Part shown: piece after piece, positions 42,077 to 52,756 of the stretch | Layout of the letters: each line of letters begins with the position of its first letter | How positions within the stretch are numbered: position 1 is the first letter of the stretch | NCBI GenBank assembly: GCA_020975725.1 | Contig: QXJR01000025.1 | Span: 277,777 to 341,776 of the forward strand | From: Picocystis sp. L7 | Taxonomy: Eukaryota; Chlorophyta; Picocystophyceae; Picocystales; Picocystaceae | DNA: 64,000 nucleotides | Direction: 5' to 3' | Program-made: the position numbers and the translations under genes | Notes under the pieces: model-generated | The model's input: the letters and a program-made list of their open reading frames with translations, nothing else | Told to the model about the DNA's origin: nothing | The model's database searches: none

Positions 42077-42934
42077 TCAAACAAACCTTGGCTCCTCTCC
42101 CGCGCGATTCAGCCTGCGAGTGATCCAGTTCTGGACCGGTCCAATCCGAGCATATACGCCAGGAAAACCATCAGCGCAACCAATGCCCCATGAAGTGATA
42201 CCAATCTGAACATCTCTTCTGGGTCCGATTCTCTTGTCAAAGAGCGGACCACCACTGTCGCCCTGGCAAGCATCCCTGTCCTCCAGACCGCCAGCGCATA
42301 TCATCCTCCTGGTTATAGGGTACCCAAATTCATCATAGATGTTTCTGCACATGCGTTGCCGCACAGGATTGACGCCCACTTCAAGCAGGGTGTTGGAAAT
42401 GGGTCCTCCAGAGAAGATGGCACCCCATCCGATGGCATGCAGAACATCACTGGGGGTGTATCGGCGAGAGAATTCTGTGCTGGCCAGCCGAGGGAAGCGG
42501 TTTCCCTGTACAGAGCCTCTCAATCTCACGAGCATGTAATCTCCATCTTCGGTGCGTGGGTCATAGTTGCGGAACGGAATTTCTCTGCGGATTTGAAAGG
42601 TTTCCGAGTCTCCTTCCTCGTTGAGGAAGTATCTGCCCACGAACACTTGGGTGGCGAATCCTTGGCAGTGGGCAGCACTGAGCACGAAGCTGGGCGAGAT
42701 GAGCGTTCCTCCACAGACCAGTCGACCGTCTGAAGTGACGAGTGTGGCCATGTATGGATATCTACCTGGTTCGGCTGGATCTCCTCCCACAATCTTCCCC
42801 ACTCCTCTGCTTTGCAGCGCACCTTTCCCACCGTCTTGACCGCCATGTCCCAGGGGCAGGTCCACGAACCTGGTGTCGTTGCTGGTGGCATGGACGATCG
42901 CCATCCACCACAGCATCATCGCCAGGCCCCGCAT
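42077..42934 (-). CDS. Secreted trypsin-like serine protease (S1A)
   Basis: A 285-aa preproprotease. Signal peptide about 1-16, a short propeptide, then the activation site K-IVGG (48-51). The catalytic triad is visible: His89 in LSAAHC, Asp132 in DGDYMLVRL, Ser227 in GDSGGP. Asp221, six residues before the serine (DACQGDSGGP), sets trypsin specificity for Lys/Arg. GITSWGIGCA and PGVYARI near the end are typical. The frame stays open upstream to 43516, but that part is Arg-rich promoter DNA with a G-box (43106). The ATG at 42934 gives a proper signal peptide. A defensive or digestive secreted role is inferred. Confidence 0.93.
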   Translation of the reverse strand: MRGLAMMLWWMAIVHATSNDTRFVDLPLGHGGQDGGKGALQSRGVGKIVGGDPAEPGRYPYMATLVTSDGRLVCGGTLISPSFVLSAAHCQGFATQVFVGRYFLNEEGDSETFQIRREIPFRNYDPRTEDGDYMLVRLRGSVQGNRFPRLASTEFSRRYTPSDVLHAIGWGAIFSGGPISNTLLEVGVNPVRQRMCRNIYDEFGYPITRRMICAGGLEDRDACQGDSGGPLFDKRIGPRRDVQIGITSWGIGCADGFPGVYARIGPVQNWITRRLNRAGEEPRFV

Positions 42935-45900
42935 GACGTTCGCTCCACCGTTCTGACAACGAAGTGTACGTGTCCACCGCCACCTCGTTCGCCATCTCCT
43001 CGAGCTCCACGATCCCCCCGAATCCCGAAGGAGACGCATCCGACGTTCCCGAGGCCGCCACGTCGGATGCATCGTTCCCCCCCCCTCGCCCCGCCCCTCG
43101 GGGATCACGTGGGTGGAGGGGCGGGTGTGGGGTTGGGGCGGGGTGTCCCATGGTCGTGGGGCGGTGGGGGAGACACGTCTTCCTCGGATCGAGTTCCACC
43201 AATCGGTGCAGGGGATCGACATGGACGTCCATGGCTCGTCCGACGCGAATGGACGTGTTGGATGAAGATGAACCCAAACCCAACCTCGATCGATCCGTGT
43301 GGATCGTGAAGCTCCCGTTGAGGCGACCCTTCCACCGGTCCTCCTCTGCGGACACCATTCGACCGGAACACCGTGCCATCCAGCTGAACGTGGGACAAAA
43401 AAACAGACGCACATCTTGCACCGACCATGCTCCCATTGATCCAAACGTTCAGGTACGCATCCAAGCGAAGGGATGGACACCGACAAGGAAGGAAAACGTG
43501 TGAAAGAGCGGCGCATTCATTCGATCGGCTTCCTCGAAAGGATCGGACCCTCCGAGGGAAGAGAACCACCACAGGACTGGGGATGCTTGCATCCGTCGTA
43601 CGATCCAATAAAGGAGCTGAAATTTCCAGCGCCGACAGGCCAATCGTAAGCAGGAAAAACCCCAATCCGCCGCTTCCTGCCTCTGTGCAGGACTCGACAA
43701 AACACAACCACGGCACAGGCCATCACGGGATTCTTTGTGTCAAGTAAAGTCAGAGGGTGTGAAGGAAGGATGCAGAAGGAAGGACCCACAGGACCTGCAG
43801 GCATTTCTCCCTCCCTCTGCATCCAATGGACCTCGGTCAGGAGTTTCTTCTAGGAACCAGGAAAATTCAGAGATATCGATATCATGCTACGTCCACTTTC
43901 CTTTCGGCAGGTCTACTTCAGAAGACAAAGCCCAAAGCTCACTGTTTGCCTAGATCACACTGTGACCTCTTCAATCAGAGTGCTCTCTGACTTGACATGA
44001 GTGTGCTTGCCACTGCGTGGGCATGCAAACCAGACTAGTAGAGGCACCAAATATGAAGCAACGAAGCAGACACAGCTGAGAAAGAAACAGAGTCGGTGTT
44101 GGGCAAGGAACATCCAATCATCTCTACAGGTGCTGTCTAGTCTGACCGATGTTTTTTTGAAAGATCCCCAGCTAGCATCAATTCGTCGAAATATTCATCG
44201 GTACATCTTGGAACAGAAACGTTACGGCGCATCCTTCTCGAGCAAAAGGTGGCATATTATCGAACGGCTCTGCTCTCTTTCTTTCAAGAGTCTGTTGGCT
44301 TAAGTAATGATTGCTCGGCAGTGTCTGCCTTTGCCAAGTCCAGTGGATACGTTTGCGGATGAAAAACTCCTCCAACCGCCTCTCATCCTGATTGCCCGCT
44401 GAGCGTTCAGCGTGAACTCAGTCGTACAGGTGTGCATCGCTTGTACCTTGCTAGTTACAAGGAATGCTGCCTTTGCCTGGACGGCGAAGCCCCTAGCAAT
44501 CCAACCTGTTGACCGAGGCTTCCTCCGCCTCTCCCCAAAAGTCTCGATCACGGGCTGTTTGTGTTGCGACACAGCCTCCGTGTCCCAACACAAGCGCACA
44601 ACAAAGTGGAAAGCATGATCGAGTGCACATTGCTCTACGTGTCAAACTAGCCCTGATCTCTCGATGCTTGCCCACCCTTTCAGAACGCGAGTCTCCTTCC
44701 TGCCCAGGTTACAACACGGTTGGGGCCTGATACTTTGTTTCCAGCGCAGCAGAATCGTAAGTCAGTCTACAAATTGGTATGTTAGTTTGAAGCTGTCGGA
44801 TGGTCTCATGTACATGTACTTCCAACCCAGCAAGCAGAAAGTTTGCAGGGTGCCCATTGGAGTTCGCTGTTGTTTTCGAGATTTCCATCCGCAAGGCAGG
44901 TCCACATCCGGTGGCAAGCCAAGAAACCTCGAATGGCAGTGCGCCTATCGGAACTCCGCCTCATGTCTCGGGTGCTGGAACAGCACGTGGCAAGCTAGCA
45001 TGCACGTTGGTGCGACCCACGTCTCTAGGGTATCTTTTCCTCACGTGCAATTGAACCTTGGCACCTTCTTTCGGACGGATCACGTGCGTTTCATCTCGCG
45101 CATTTCTGTGTCGGACGGATCCTCGATGGCTGCCCGGACGGCACACGACCGGTTATGGAGAAGGAAGGTATCCTTCGGTTGCATCCTGGGAAAGACCCTG
45201 TTGGTTCCCGTTGTCCTGTGTCTGTGCCACGTGTGAAGGCACTTCATGGTGGCCTGTGTCCACAGCTACCCGCTGTGCATTGGCATCCGGTCCGGATCCA
45301 CCTCGACGTTGGACGAGATTTCCGTACATCCACGTGGACGGTTCGGGGTCGGTCCGTTCCTGCCACAGGGTCGGTGGTTCCCAGTGGGGGAGGAGAGGGA
45401 CGATTTATGGGACACCCATGGGGTTGGGTACCCGGACCTTGACCGGGATCGAAAGGACAGGAAGTTGGGATGGATGGGGGATCGAACCGGGGCGGATCGA
45501 TGGGGGGCGCGTTTCCCGACCAGGACTGGGGCGATCCGGATGGGGAGGAGGGGGAGAGGTTTCCAGGGTCGTTCCCATGGGATCCCGGTCCTTTATCACC
45601 GGGGGAGATCGTACGTTCGAGAAGGAAGGAGGAAGAAACGAACCCGGATGGATCCCCCCTTCCTGCGATCCACGAAAGATCCGGAGACCTCATCCGACCC
45701 TGGATGAACGGATCCGCCGTAGCAGAACCAGGCTGTCGACTCCCCCTATCTTTGTCCCTTTCGTTCCTCCAAGGGATGTCCCCCCCCCCGTCATCCCCCC
45801 GATTCGCTTCGTTCCTTCCTTCGTCAGCATCCCCCCGATTCGTCAGCATCGACTGAAGCGGAGGAAGCTCCGTCCACCTCGGGGGAATTGGATCCCTTGG

Positions 45901-46063
45901 CCCAGGCTGGGGGGGAAGGGGGACAGACCCCACCACCCTCGCCACTGCCCACATAAACCCTGGCCTCCACCGATCCCAACGTTCATTTCCACACGTGGAA
46001 ACCCACCACACACGCGGGTCGGGAAGCACCAGGGTCGTGTCCGAGGAGTGAAGGACAGGCACC
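42935..46063. promoter_or_regulatory. Divergent intergenic region between trypsin and chitinase
   Basis: 42935-43500 is the GC-rich trypsin upstream region (CACGTG at 43106-43111). 43500-45000 is AT-richer without a clear gene; a 190-codon plus frame (44664-45236) is unrecognised. 45000-46063 is GC-rich and rich in CACGTG: 44984, 45042, 45081, 45228, 45331 and 45992. The last is in ACACGTGG, 67 bp before the chitinase ATG. This is the probable chitinase promoter. Confidence 0.5.
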
Positions 46064-48565
46064 ATGGAGAACAAAGGCGTCCAGGACGTGGACCTCGAAA
46101 ATGCACCCGCGGTGATGAAACAAACCAAAGACATGCGTTCCATACGGTTGGCGGACCTGCCGGAATCCGTGGCCGAAGAGCTCAAGATGCTGGACGTGGA
46201 CGAAAGCGGCACCTTGTCCACCTCGGAGATCGTGGAGAGCGTGCGGATGTACAGGGAATCCAGGAGGCAATACGGGATCGCCATGAAGATCATCATCGCC
46301 CTCTGCATCTTTGCACTGATCCAGATTGCAGCCATCGTGGGAACCGTATGGGCCTTGCTGATCAAGGTCAAGGATACCGACACCAACGACGTCGACGGAC
46401 AGACCACGCTGACCAAGAGTGGGAGCGATGACCTGATCCACACCGGACTGGCTACCAAGATCTACAGCTTGCGATCCGACCTGCCAGATTCTGTGCTGGA
46501 ACAGGCGGATCACATCCGCTTGACTTCCCCCACCGGCAACGATGCCTCCTTCAAGGTGGCCGCTCACTTTCGAATCGGGGAGAAGGAGAGACCCATCTTG
46601 AAGGTCGTCTTGCAAGATGTGGGCATGGTCTCCGTGGACGGTGAAGAACTCTTCTTCAGCACTTCGGTGGGAGACGTTCTGGAAGCTGCCGGATTCACCA
46701 CGAGAGGGGCCAGCGGACCCTCCGGAAGGAGGTTGAGAGCCCTCGCGGAAGACCATGAAACCACCGTCGTTTCCACCGATACAACCAGCACCGCGCCGTC
46801 CGGAGACCTCCCACCCAACAACTTGGTCACCGTGGGAACCCAGATGCTGCCAAGATGCACCGATCAAGTGATGCAAGACACCAAGGCTGCCATGACCCAA
46901 CAGGTCGATGGACGGTGCGAGCTGAATTACCTGTACTTGGCTTGGAGGTTGGACGAACAAATGGACAGGGCAACCCGGGCAACCCACCCCGAGCTGTTCC
47001 AGACCCTGGAGCGAGCAGGATGGCTTCAGTGCAATCCTGACCTCGACATCGACGATTTGCAAGCGCGACCCCTTCCAGAAAACGTGCAGAGGGTGATGCG
47101 TGTGCTACCCCAGTCCAAGTGGCGTACGTTAGTGAAGCATGAACTTGTTTCCTCGGGGGGAGGAAGTGGACCCGGGCCCACCACTGGGGCGGGATCGGAC
47201 AAGGAAACGTACCAGATATTCCTTAACCTGATCGCTAGAGCCCCATCCATTTGCAACGAACAAGGAGCGTACACAAGCAAAGACGAGGCATGCATGCGCG
47301 AACTTGCGAGCATCTTTGCACATGCCACCCAAGAGACAGGCGGATCGTCCAACCCTAAGTGGGAATCGCTCATGACGTACACGCGTGAAATGAACTGCTA
47401 CCCCTTCAAGTGCGACAGTTACAACATTGGAAAGGAGAACTTCGACAACCTCCCTGCAGATGCCATCTTCTACGGTCGAGGTATGAAGCAGCTGACGTAC
47501 GTGTCGAACTACCTCCTGGCAGGCGTGGGGCTGCTGGGCTACGACAACTACAGGACGATCCTCGAGACGCCTGACTTGTTGGCAGATAGCTTCGAGATGA
47601 TCTTGGCCACTGGCCTGGACTTTTACAAGAGGGTGCAGCCTCCCAAACCATCGATGCAGGAGGTCATTTTGGGCTGGTACAAGCCGAATACCCCGAATGT
47701 GATCGCTGGCACCGAGGTCACTGCAGATGGAAGCCTTCTTGACAAATTCATGGCAAGCATATCCATCATCAACGGCGGGATAGAATGCAGCCCAAGAACG
47801 GAGAACGAGTGCCTTTCTCTGACAGACGCCCAAGTTGCAGCCATTGCCGGCGATACGAACATTGACGATAAGCAAGGTTGGAGGGAAGGCCAGTGCCAGT
47901 TTGGGGTCAAGGCCACGAGGAACAGGTTTAAATACTACAAGGGAATTCTGACCGATGTTTTCAATGCCGAACTCACCCCAGTGGAGGATGCCTATGATTC
48001 TGTCTACGAAGGGTACACGGGGAAGATCTGCAACATGCCCAATGGGAACCCGTGGGTGAACCCAGAAATCATTCGAAACCCGACCTTGTACATTTCCACG
48101 TTGCCAAGTGGTTGTGGAGGGACCAAGAAGTGCTGCCTCATATCGTACCAAGTAGAACCTTTCATCTTTGACATAACTGACGATGGTGCTGTATCACTGT
48201 GTCGAGAAGAAGATGTACGGAACCAGTGTGGAAGCCAGCCACCCCCATCGCCAACGCCGTCCCCATCCCCGACGCCGCCCCCATCCCCGACGCCACCCCC
48301 ATCCCCGACGCCACCCCCATCGCCAACGCCACCCCCATCGCCAACGCCACCCCCATCGCCAACGCCACCTCCTCCATCAACTGGATGCTCCCCCTGTGAC
48401 AGACAAGATGAGTATTACTTTGTGCCATGCGGACAATGCACAAGAGAATATCAAGCTTGCCTTCAGACTATACCAGCAGGAAATCCACAAGAATGTCAAC
48501 AAGGTTTGCTCTTTGACCCGACTCTTCAGGGGTGCAACTTTGCTGTGTTAGTGGATGGTTGCTAA
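46064..48565 (+). CDS. Membrane-anchored GH19 chitinase with EF-hand and chitin-binding-like tail
   Basis: An 833-aa type II membrane protein. The cytosolic N-terminus has one EF-hand loop, D44-V-D-E-S-G-T-L-S-T-S-E55, just before a membrane helix (about 76-100). A ~270-residue linker domain is unrecognised. The GH19 chitinase domain (about 385-700) has FAHATQETGG with catalytic Glu424, IFYGRGMKQLTYVSNY and INGGIEC. Then come ~7 PPPSPT units (about 727-768) and a Cys-rich end (about 770-833, CBM14-like spacing, tentative). GH19 enzymes cleave chitin with inversion. The ATG has a strong context (GCACCATGG). The EF-hand suggests calcium control from the cytosolic side (inference). A wall-remodelling or prey/pathogen role is possible. 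Confidence 0.88.
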   Translation: MENKGVQDVDLENAPAVMKQTKDMRSIRLADLPESVAEELKMLDVDESGTLSTSEIVESVRMYRESRRQYGIAMKIIIALCIFALIQIAAIVGTVWALLIKVKDTDTNDVDGQTTLTKSGSDDLIHTGLATKIYSLRSDLPDSVLEQADHIRLTSPTGNDASFKVAAHFRIGEKERPILKVVLQDVGMVSVDGEELFFSTSVGDVLEAAGFTTRGASGPSGRRLRALAEDHETTVVSTDTTSTAPSGDLPPNNLVTVGTQMLPRCTDQVMQDTKAAMTQQVDGRCELNYLYLAWRLDEQMDRATRATHPELFQTLERAGWLQCNPDLDIDDLQARPLPENVQRVMRVLPQSKWRTLVKHELVSSGGGSGPGPTTGAGSDKETYQIFLNLIARAPSICNEQGAYTSKDEACMRELASIFAHATQETGGSSNPKWESLMTYTREMNCYPFKCDSYNIGKENFDNLPADAIFYGRGMKQLTYVSNYLLAGVGLLGYDNYRTILETPDLLADSFEMILATGLDFYKRVQPPKPSMQEVILGWYKPNTPNVIAGTEVTADGSLLDKFMASISIINGGIECSPRTENECLSLTDAQVAAIAGDTNIDDKQGWREGQCQFGVKATRNRFKYYKGILTDVFNAELTPVEDAYDSVYEGYTGKICNMPNGNPWVNPEIIRNPTLYISTLPSGCGGTKKCCLISYQVEPFIFDITDDGAVSLCREEDVRNQCGSQPPPSPTPSPSPTPPPSPTPPPSPTPPPSPTPPPSPTPPPSPTPPPPSTGCSPCDRQDEYYFVPCGQCTREYQACLQTIPAGNPQECQQGLLFDPTLQGCNFAVLVDGC
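48225..48375 (+). repeat. 18-bp repeat coding for Pro-Ser-Pro-Thr linker
   Basis: A tandem array of near-identical 18-bp units (CCATCGCCAACGCCACCC and variants with CCATCCCCGACGCC) inside the chitinase gene. It encodes an extended proline-rich stalk between the catalytic and Cys-rich domains. Such arrays change length easily by slippage. Confidence 0.85.
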
Positions 48566-49516
48566 GCCTCTGTCCTCGCAGTTGATGGTCTACGGCCTCT
48601 CTCCAGGGCAACAACATCAGACCTTCATGTTGCTTCGTTCAGAAGTAGCAGCCTATCAAGTGTACGTGTGGGAATGCGTCTCCTTAGGGAATATTGTTGA
48701 TGCTTCACAAATGATGACGAGACCCTCTCCTTCTGTCCTTTGGAACCTTATGAAGAGGAAGCCTAGGTGCATGCGACGGAATATAGGGTTCACGCTGCCA
48801 GGGTGCGAGGTTGAAGAAAATGTATTAAACTTCCTATAGTTGCCTTTTTTGTGATCTCAGAAATCCGAATCTGTGATCCCATAAAAAACGAGGCCTCAAT
48901 CTGTGTCCTCACTGGTGCATTAACCTTTATGCTATGAGCTTTCTACATACAAAGAGCTGCGCGTATGAGGCCATGGTCGCTGTCGTTGCAAAATGGGATG
49001 TCAACATAGCAAAATGTCGAGGGCACTGGTTGTCACTACCTTTCAAAGCTTTGGCGATCATGTGCTTGACGAACCAATGAAGCAATACGAGTTGTTTTGC
49101 TCTCGCAAGTTCAACCGACCACCAGAAGTACGAAGTCTAAGAGTGTACCGCGCGACCATCGACAGACAATGGGAACATATAGCCCTTGCGAAGTTACGCA
49201 TGTCTCAATTTTTCTAACGTGCTGGTCCAGTCATCCAATGCAAGTCACCCACCCCTTGTGAAGCAATAGCCTGTCTCTACTGAATTGATTGGTCGGCATG
49301 TCAACACGAAGGACAATACCCCTCAAGTAGCCGTGCATACGTAGCGGCACATTCGCAGAAACCTGTCAACACATTTATCTCGGAGGTACCGTGGGGAGAG
49401 CCACCTTGGGGACAACTGACAATTCTTGGGCCAAGGGGGGATATGGCCAGGGCAAATCAAACAGGCTGGCATGAAGGTGAATTACAGGCCCCTCTTCCTT
49501 GCGTGCGCGTTTCATA
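48566..49516. other. Convergent intergenic region
   Basis: 3' ends of the chitinase and DUF506 genes. Plus-strand frames of 94 codons (48555-48839) and 74 codons (48993-49217) are unrecognised. The DNA is AT-richer than the flanking coding regions. Nothing else is seen. Confidence 0.4.
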
Positions 49517-50326
49517 TCAAGTGCTTTTGCCAAACCTGGCCACGCTCGCTTTCGGAGTAGGGGCCCACTTCAAAAGTATGGCATCGCGTTGGCGCCATGG
49601 TGGCACATTCAGGCCGCTTTCCTGCAGAGAAGCCATGGCCCTGTCTGCCAGAAACCTGGCCACCACGAGCAGTTTGTCTATGCGTCCCACAAACTCTGGT
49701 GGGAGCCTGTCCACGACACCCTGGAATGCGCGCGTGGGCCTGGCCACTTGGAACTGCGCCAGGAAGTTGGGATCCACGACTGTTTCTCGGCCGCCTTTCT
49801 TTCGCACCACTACGTAGGTGTGGTACCACGAACGCAGGTGATCTTCCTTGGCCGGTTTCACCTGGATCACTTGGGCCTCGTGGCCTCGCCGTCGCAGTTC
49901 TTGCGCCACGGTTTCGCACGAGATCTGCATTTCATGCATCGATCGGATGCGATTCCTCACTCGTTTCACGTGGACGGCCAGTTCTTCTTCGAACGGTTCG
50001 CTTGGTCTTGCACAGGCGAGCATTCGTTCCAGGCTCGTTCGGGACGGGATCTCTTCTTTCACGCCCGATTGTTCCTTCCACGGCCAGCCGTACTTCCAGA
50101 ACGGGACGGTGCGTTGCATGTGTTTGTCTTGGTTCGCATCCGCGTCTTCGACGGTGGGCAAGCACTCGTCCAAATCGAAGACGCCTCGGCACGCGTCTTC
50201 TCCTGGACGCGTCGTCAGGATCTCGGTCGCCTTTCCGTTCGGCTGATGCTCTTGGCAACAGCAGCAGCCGAAGGGAAAGGCAGCCTGCACGTGTCCACGT
50301 CTCGTCTTTCGGATCGCCACGTCCAT
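49517..50326 (-). CDS. DUF506 (PDDEXK-like) protein
   Basis: A 269-aa protein of the plant/algal DUF506 family. The C-terminal half carries the signature: RRRGHEAQVIQVK, a YHTYVVV strand, VDPNFLAQFQVARPT, LPPEFVGR, and the closing LNVPPWRQRDAILLKW. The family is distantly related to PDDEXK nucleases, but its function is unknown; some plant members respond to stress. The Cys-rich N-terminus (CCCC near 21-24) is variable. The frame is open to 51220, but the upstream part is G-box promoter DNA, so I start at ATG 50326 (G at -3). It shares a 1-kb divergent promoter with the next gene. Confidence 0.85.
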   Translation of the reverse strand: MDVAIRKTRRGHVQAAFPFGCCCCQEHQPNGKATEILTTRPGEDACRGVFDLDECLPTVEDADANQDKHMQRTVPFWKYGWPWKEQSGVKEEIPSRTSLERMLACARPSEPFEEELAVHVKRVRNRIRSMHEMQISCETVAQELRRRGHEAQVIQVKPAKEDHLRSWYHTYVVVRKKGGRETVVDPNFLAQFQVARPTRAFQGVVDRLPPEFVGRIDKLLVVARFLADRAMASLQESGLNVPPWRQRDAILLKWAPTPKASVARFGKST

Positions 50327-51340
50327 CGCGTCCAAGCACGCGCACGTGCGGATCCATCGGTGGTCTGGCAGGGACACGTGGCTTCTTCCCTGTTTGGGGA
50401 TCCGAATCGAAAGGGAACCGGGACCGGGATAGAAGGGGATACGAACCCGATCCAATGCCGATGGATTGGGAGGATGGGGTCCCTTTGGGGTTCCTGATCC
50501 CTGCCTTTCCCGTCTCCTCCCGGGTACGAGGGTGGTTCGAACCCGAAAACGGGTGGGATCGAATCGGGACGTCTCCCTTTCGAACCCGTCGATGGATACG
50601 AGGGTGGACCGAGGAAGGAAGGACGACACACGAGCACGTTTTTTTTTTTTCCCGCCACGAAGACGAACCACCCACACCCGTGGGTTTCGAATCCAGGCGA
50701 TCGGGATCGAGACCCGCAGAGGAGGGAGCGAGGGATGGCACGATTCCTCTGCGGGCGAACACGGCTCCCGGAGGGCGGGAAGATCGCCTCTGCAGGACCT
50801 GTCCGAGAACGGGCGGATCTGCCGGTGTCCATTCCTTCGGAACCCGGAGGGAACGGACGGGTGTCGCGGAGGAAGGGTTCCATCCCGGGGGGGGGGGAGG
50901 TGCAGGGTGGGGGTGGATCCCGCCCCGGGGGAGAAGGGGATTGGGTGGGGCGGTTGTGAGAGGCGTTTGACAACCCACACCCTTCCCTCCTCCCATCCCT
51001 CGACAGACGTCGACCGAAAGGCGACTCGACACGACGCATGCGACGTGCGCAAGGAAGCTTGCGAAGCCGAGGAAAAAGGGAACGAAGAGGGACACGTGGT
51101 GCGATCGCGAAGGGGAGAAGGGGACCTGCCCCACGCATGCCTCCGAATCGAACGGTTCTCGTGCGACCGGGACAGGTCCGAAACGCACCGTCTCCTCCAA
51201 ACACCCAAGAGAAGAAGCAAGGACCCATGTGCACGAGGCGAGAAGAACGCAAGTGACCGCTCCGCTTCCGGTGCTTCTCGGCTGTCGAGGAGCTGCTTCC
51301 TTCGCCAAGCGGTCGCGAGAGTTGGCTGCAGGTCCTAAGG
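50327..51340. promoter_or_regulatory. Bidirectional GC-rich promoter
   Basis: About 1 kb between divergent starts. It carries CACGTG at 50343-50348, 50375-50380 (GACACGTGGC) and 51093-51098 (GACACGTGGT), a T11-type homopolymer near 50640, and a GGGGGGGG run near 50890. Several overlapping frames of 300-570 codons cross it on both strands and are not accepted as genes. Confidence 0.5.
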
Positions 51341-52756
51341 ATGTCCGGTTCCGCGCTCTATGCTCCCCTGCTGCTGGGGATCCTCCTGGTCCTCTTTCTC
51401 CGGAATCTCTCCAACTCCTACCACAGCGGTGTCGCGAAGATCCAACTGTCGGAAACCACATCCGCCCTGCCGATCGGGAGGACCGGAACCGTCCGACAGG
51501 AACAAGCGGACGGGATCGATCGAACCCACGGCCCAGGAGCTCCCGCTGGTTTCATGGCTGGAACATTCGCTCCGGCCAGTCATGGCCTTGGATCACGTTC
51601 AGAATCTGCAAATGAGGTTCGTGACGTAGGTATGAAACCCATTGAAGGTAACGCCCTCGCAAACAGCTCTGAACCCCAACACCTGGAGGAGCGGAAGAGA
51701 TCCTGGTGCGCTTGTGAGGCGTGTATGGAAGCACATGACCCGCTGAGTTACGTCTGTATTGGTGGTAAGGATGGGCTTCAAAGAGTGAAAGAACTCAGCG
51801 GTCGGACGAAGGGATCCTGCAATGCGTGCGAAGATTGTCCTAATTGCGAAAGCTGCTCCGTGGAGGTCACTCCTCTAGGTGCTCATCTGGGTTCCGTACG
51901 CTCTGGGCACAACCACATGCGCCTTGTGAAAATGGTCGATTCTTCTGGTGCTCACTTTTTGGCCAAGGTAACAAACAACCCCCCTTTACACAAGGTCACC
52001 GCAGTAGAACGCGTGGTCAAAAGATGTGGATTCGAAGATATTGTTCCTCGTGAGAGAAAGGGCCCCTTGTTCTCTAAGGTCCGGACTGCTTCAGGAGATA
52101 GACTCCTGACTGCATCGACGGCTATTTTCAGTGAGATGAAGGCTGGAAGGTGGGTCCAGTTGCCGAAACGTAATGAGCAAGTGATGGCAACTTTGAACAA
52201 GACACAGGTTGCACGTGCTGCTTTGTTCACCTTCCTCTTTCAAGCGGGAGATTCTATGCGGAAGAATGTGTTGTACGACCCAGATACTGGTTCTATTTAC
52301 CTCATCGATAATCTGGAGCACGGCTTGTGTGTCGATTGTCGAACTACCCCTGGAAGTATCTTCTACCCTGGGAACTTGAGGTTCTATTTGATTGAAGGAA
52401 GTAGTGCACAAAGTGTATACAATTACCAGCTCTTTGTTGGGAATTCTAGGATTGAGAAGGAGTACTCAAAGCAAGTTCGTTGGTGCTTGAACGATATGGC
52501 GAGTTCGGACTTATCCTCGCTGAGTTCAAAGTATGGAATGCCCAGCACAATTGATGCTGTACGAATCCGGGAGCGAGCAAAATGGATGCTCGAGGGATTT
52601 GAGGTTGCAATCTGGAAGCATTTTTGCAAATACTATGCCGATTCAGATATCTACGCTTACTTTGTCCGACGCATCGATCGGAAATGGAGCAAAGAAAGAG
52701 TGGGGAACATGACCGATATGCTTACCAAAGTGAAAGGCAGGCGATGTAAGCATTGA
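51341..52756 (+). CDS. Type II membrane protein with kinase-like motifs
   Basis: A 471-aa protein. A single hydrophobic helix near the N-terminus (about 7-21) makes it a probable Golgi or ER type II protein. A Cys-rich patch (C123, C125, C128, C139, C160, C163, C166, C169, C172) follows. Further on, HFLAKVT with Lys209, and GDSMRKN...YLIDN with Asp304, Asn309 and Asp323, resemble the ATP-Lys and catalytic D....N / metal-D layout of secretory-pathway atypical kinases (Fam20-like) or CotH-type kinases. I infer phosphorylation of secreted proteins or glycans, but the similarity is at motif level only. A Cys-motif with unknown ligand precedes it. Start ATG 51341; two AATAAA signals follow the gene. 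Confidence 0.6.
   Translation: MSGSALYAPLLLGILLVLFLRNLSNSYHSGVAKIQLSETTSALPIGRTGTVRQEQADGIDRTHGPGAPAGFMAGTFAPASHGLGSRSESANEVRDVGMKPIEGNALANSSEPQHLEERKRSWCACEACMEAHDPLSYVCIGGKDGLQRVKELSGRTKGSCNACEDCPNCESCSVEVTPLGAHLGSVRSGHNHMRLVKMVDSSGAHFLAKVTNNPPLHKVTAVERVVKRCGFEDIVPRERKGPLFSKVRTASGDRLLTASTAIFSEMKAGRWVQLPKRNEQVMATLNKTQVARAALFTFLFQAGDSMRKNVLYDPDTGSIYLIDNLEHGLCVDCRTTPGSIFYPGNLRFYLIEGSSAQSVYNYQLFVGNSRIEKEYSKQVRWCLNDMASSDLSSLSSKYGMPSTIDAVRIRERAKWMLEGFEVAIWKHFCKYYADSDIYAYFVRRIDRKWSKERVGNMTDMLTKVKGRRCKH

Noticed and set aside
42935-43516. 194-codon upstream extension of the trypsin frame
   Set aside because: It would bury a good signal peptide at MRGLAMMLWW; the region is GC-rich promoter DNA.
50681-50700. 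TTCGAATCC, resembling a tRNA T-loop
   Set aside because: No acceptor stem, anticodon arm or D-arm could be paired around it; no tRNA gene was recognised in the window.
49517-51220. 567-codon minus frame extending the DUF506 gene upstream
   Set aside because: The added N-terminus is Arg/Pro-rich translation of G-box promoter DNA; the family fits a start at 50326.
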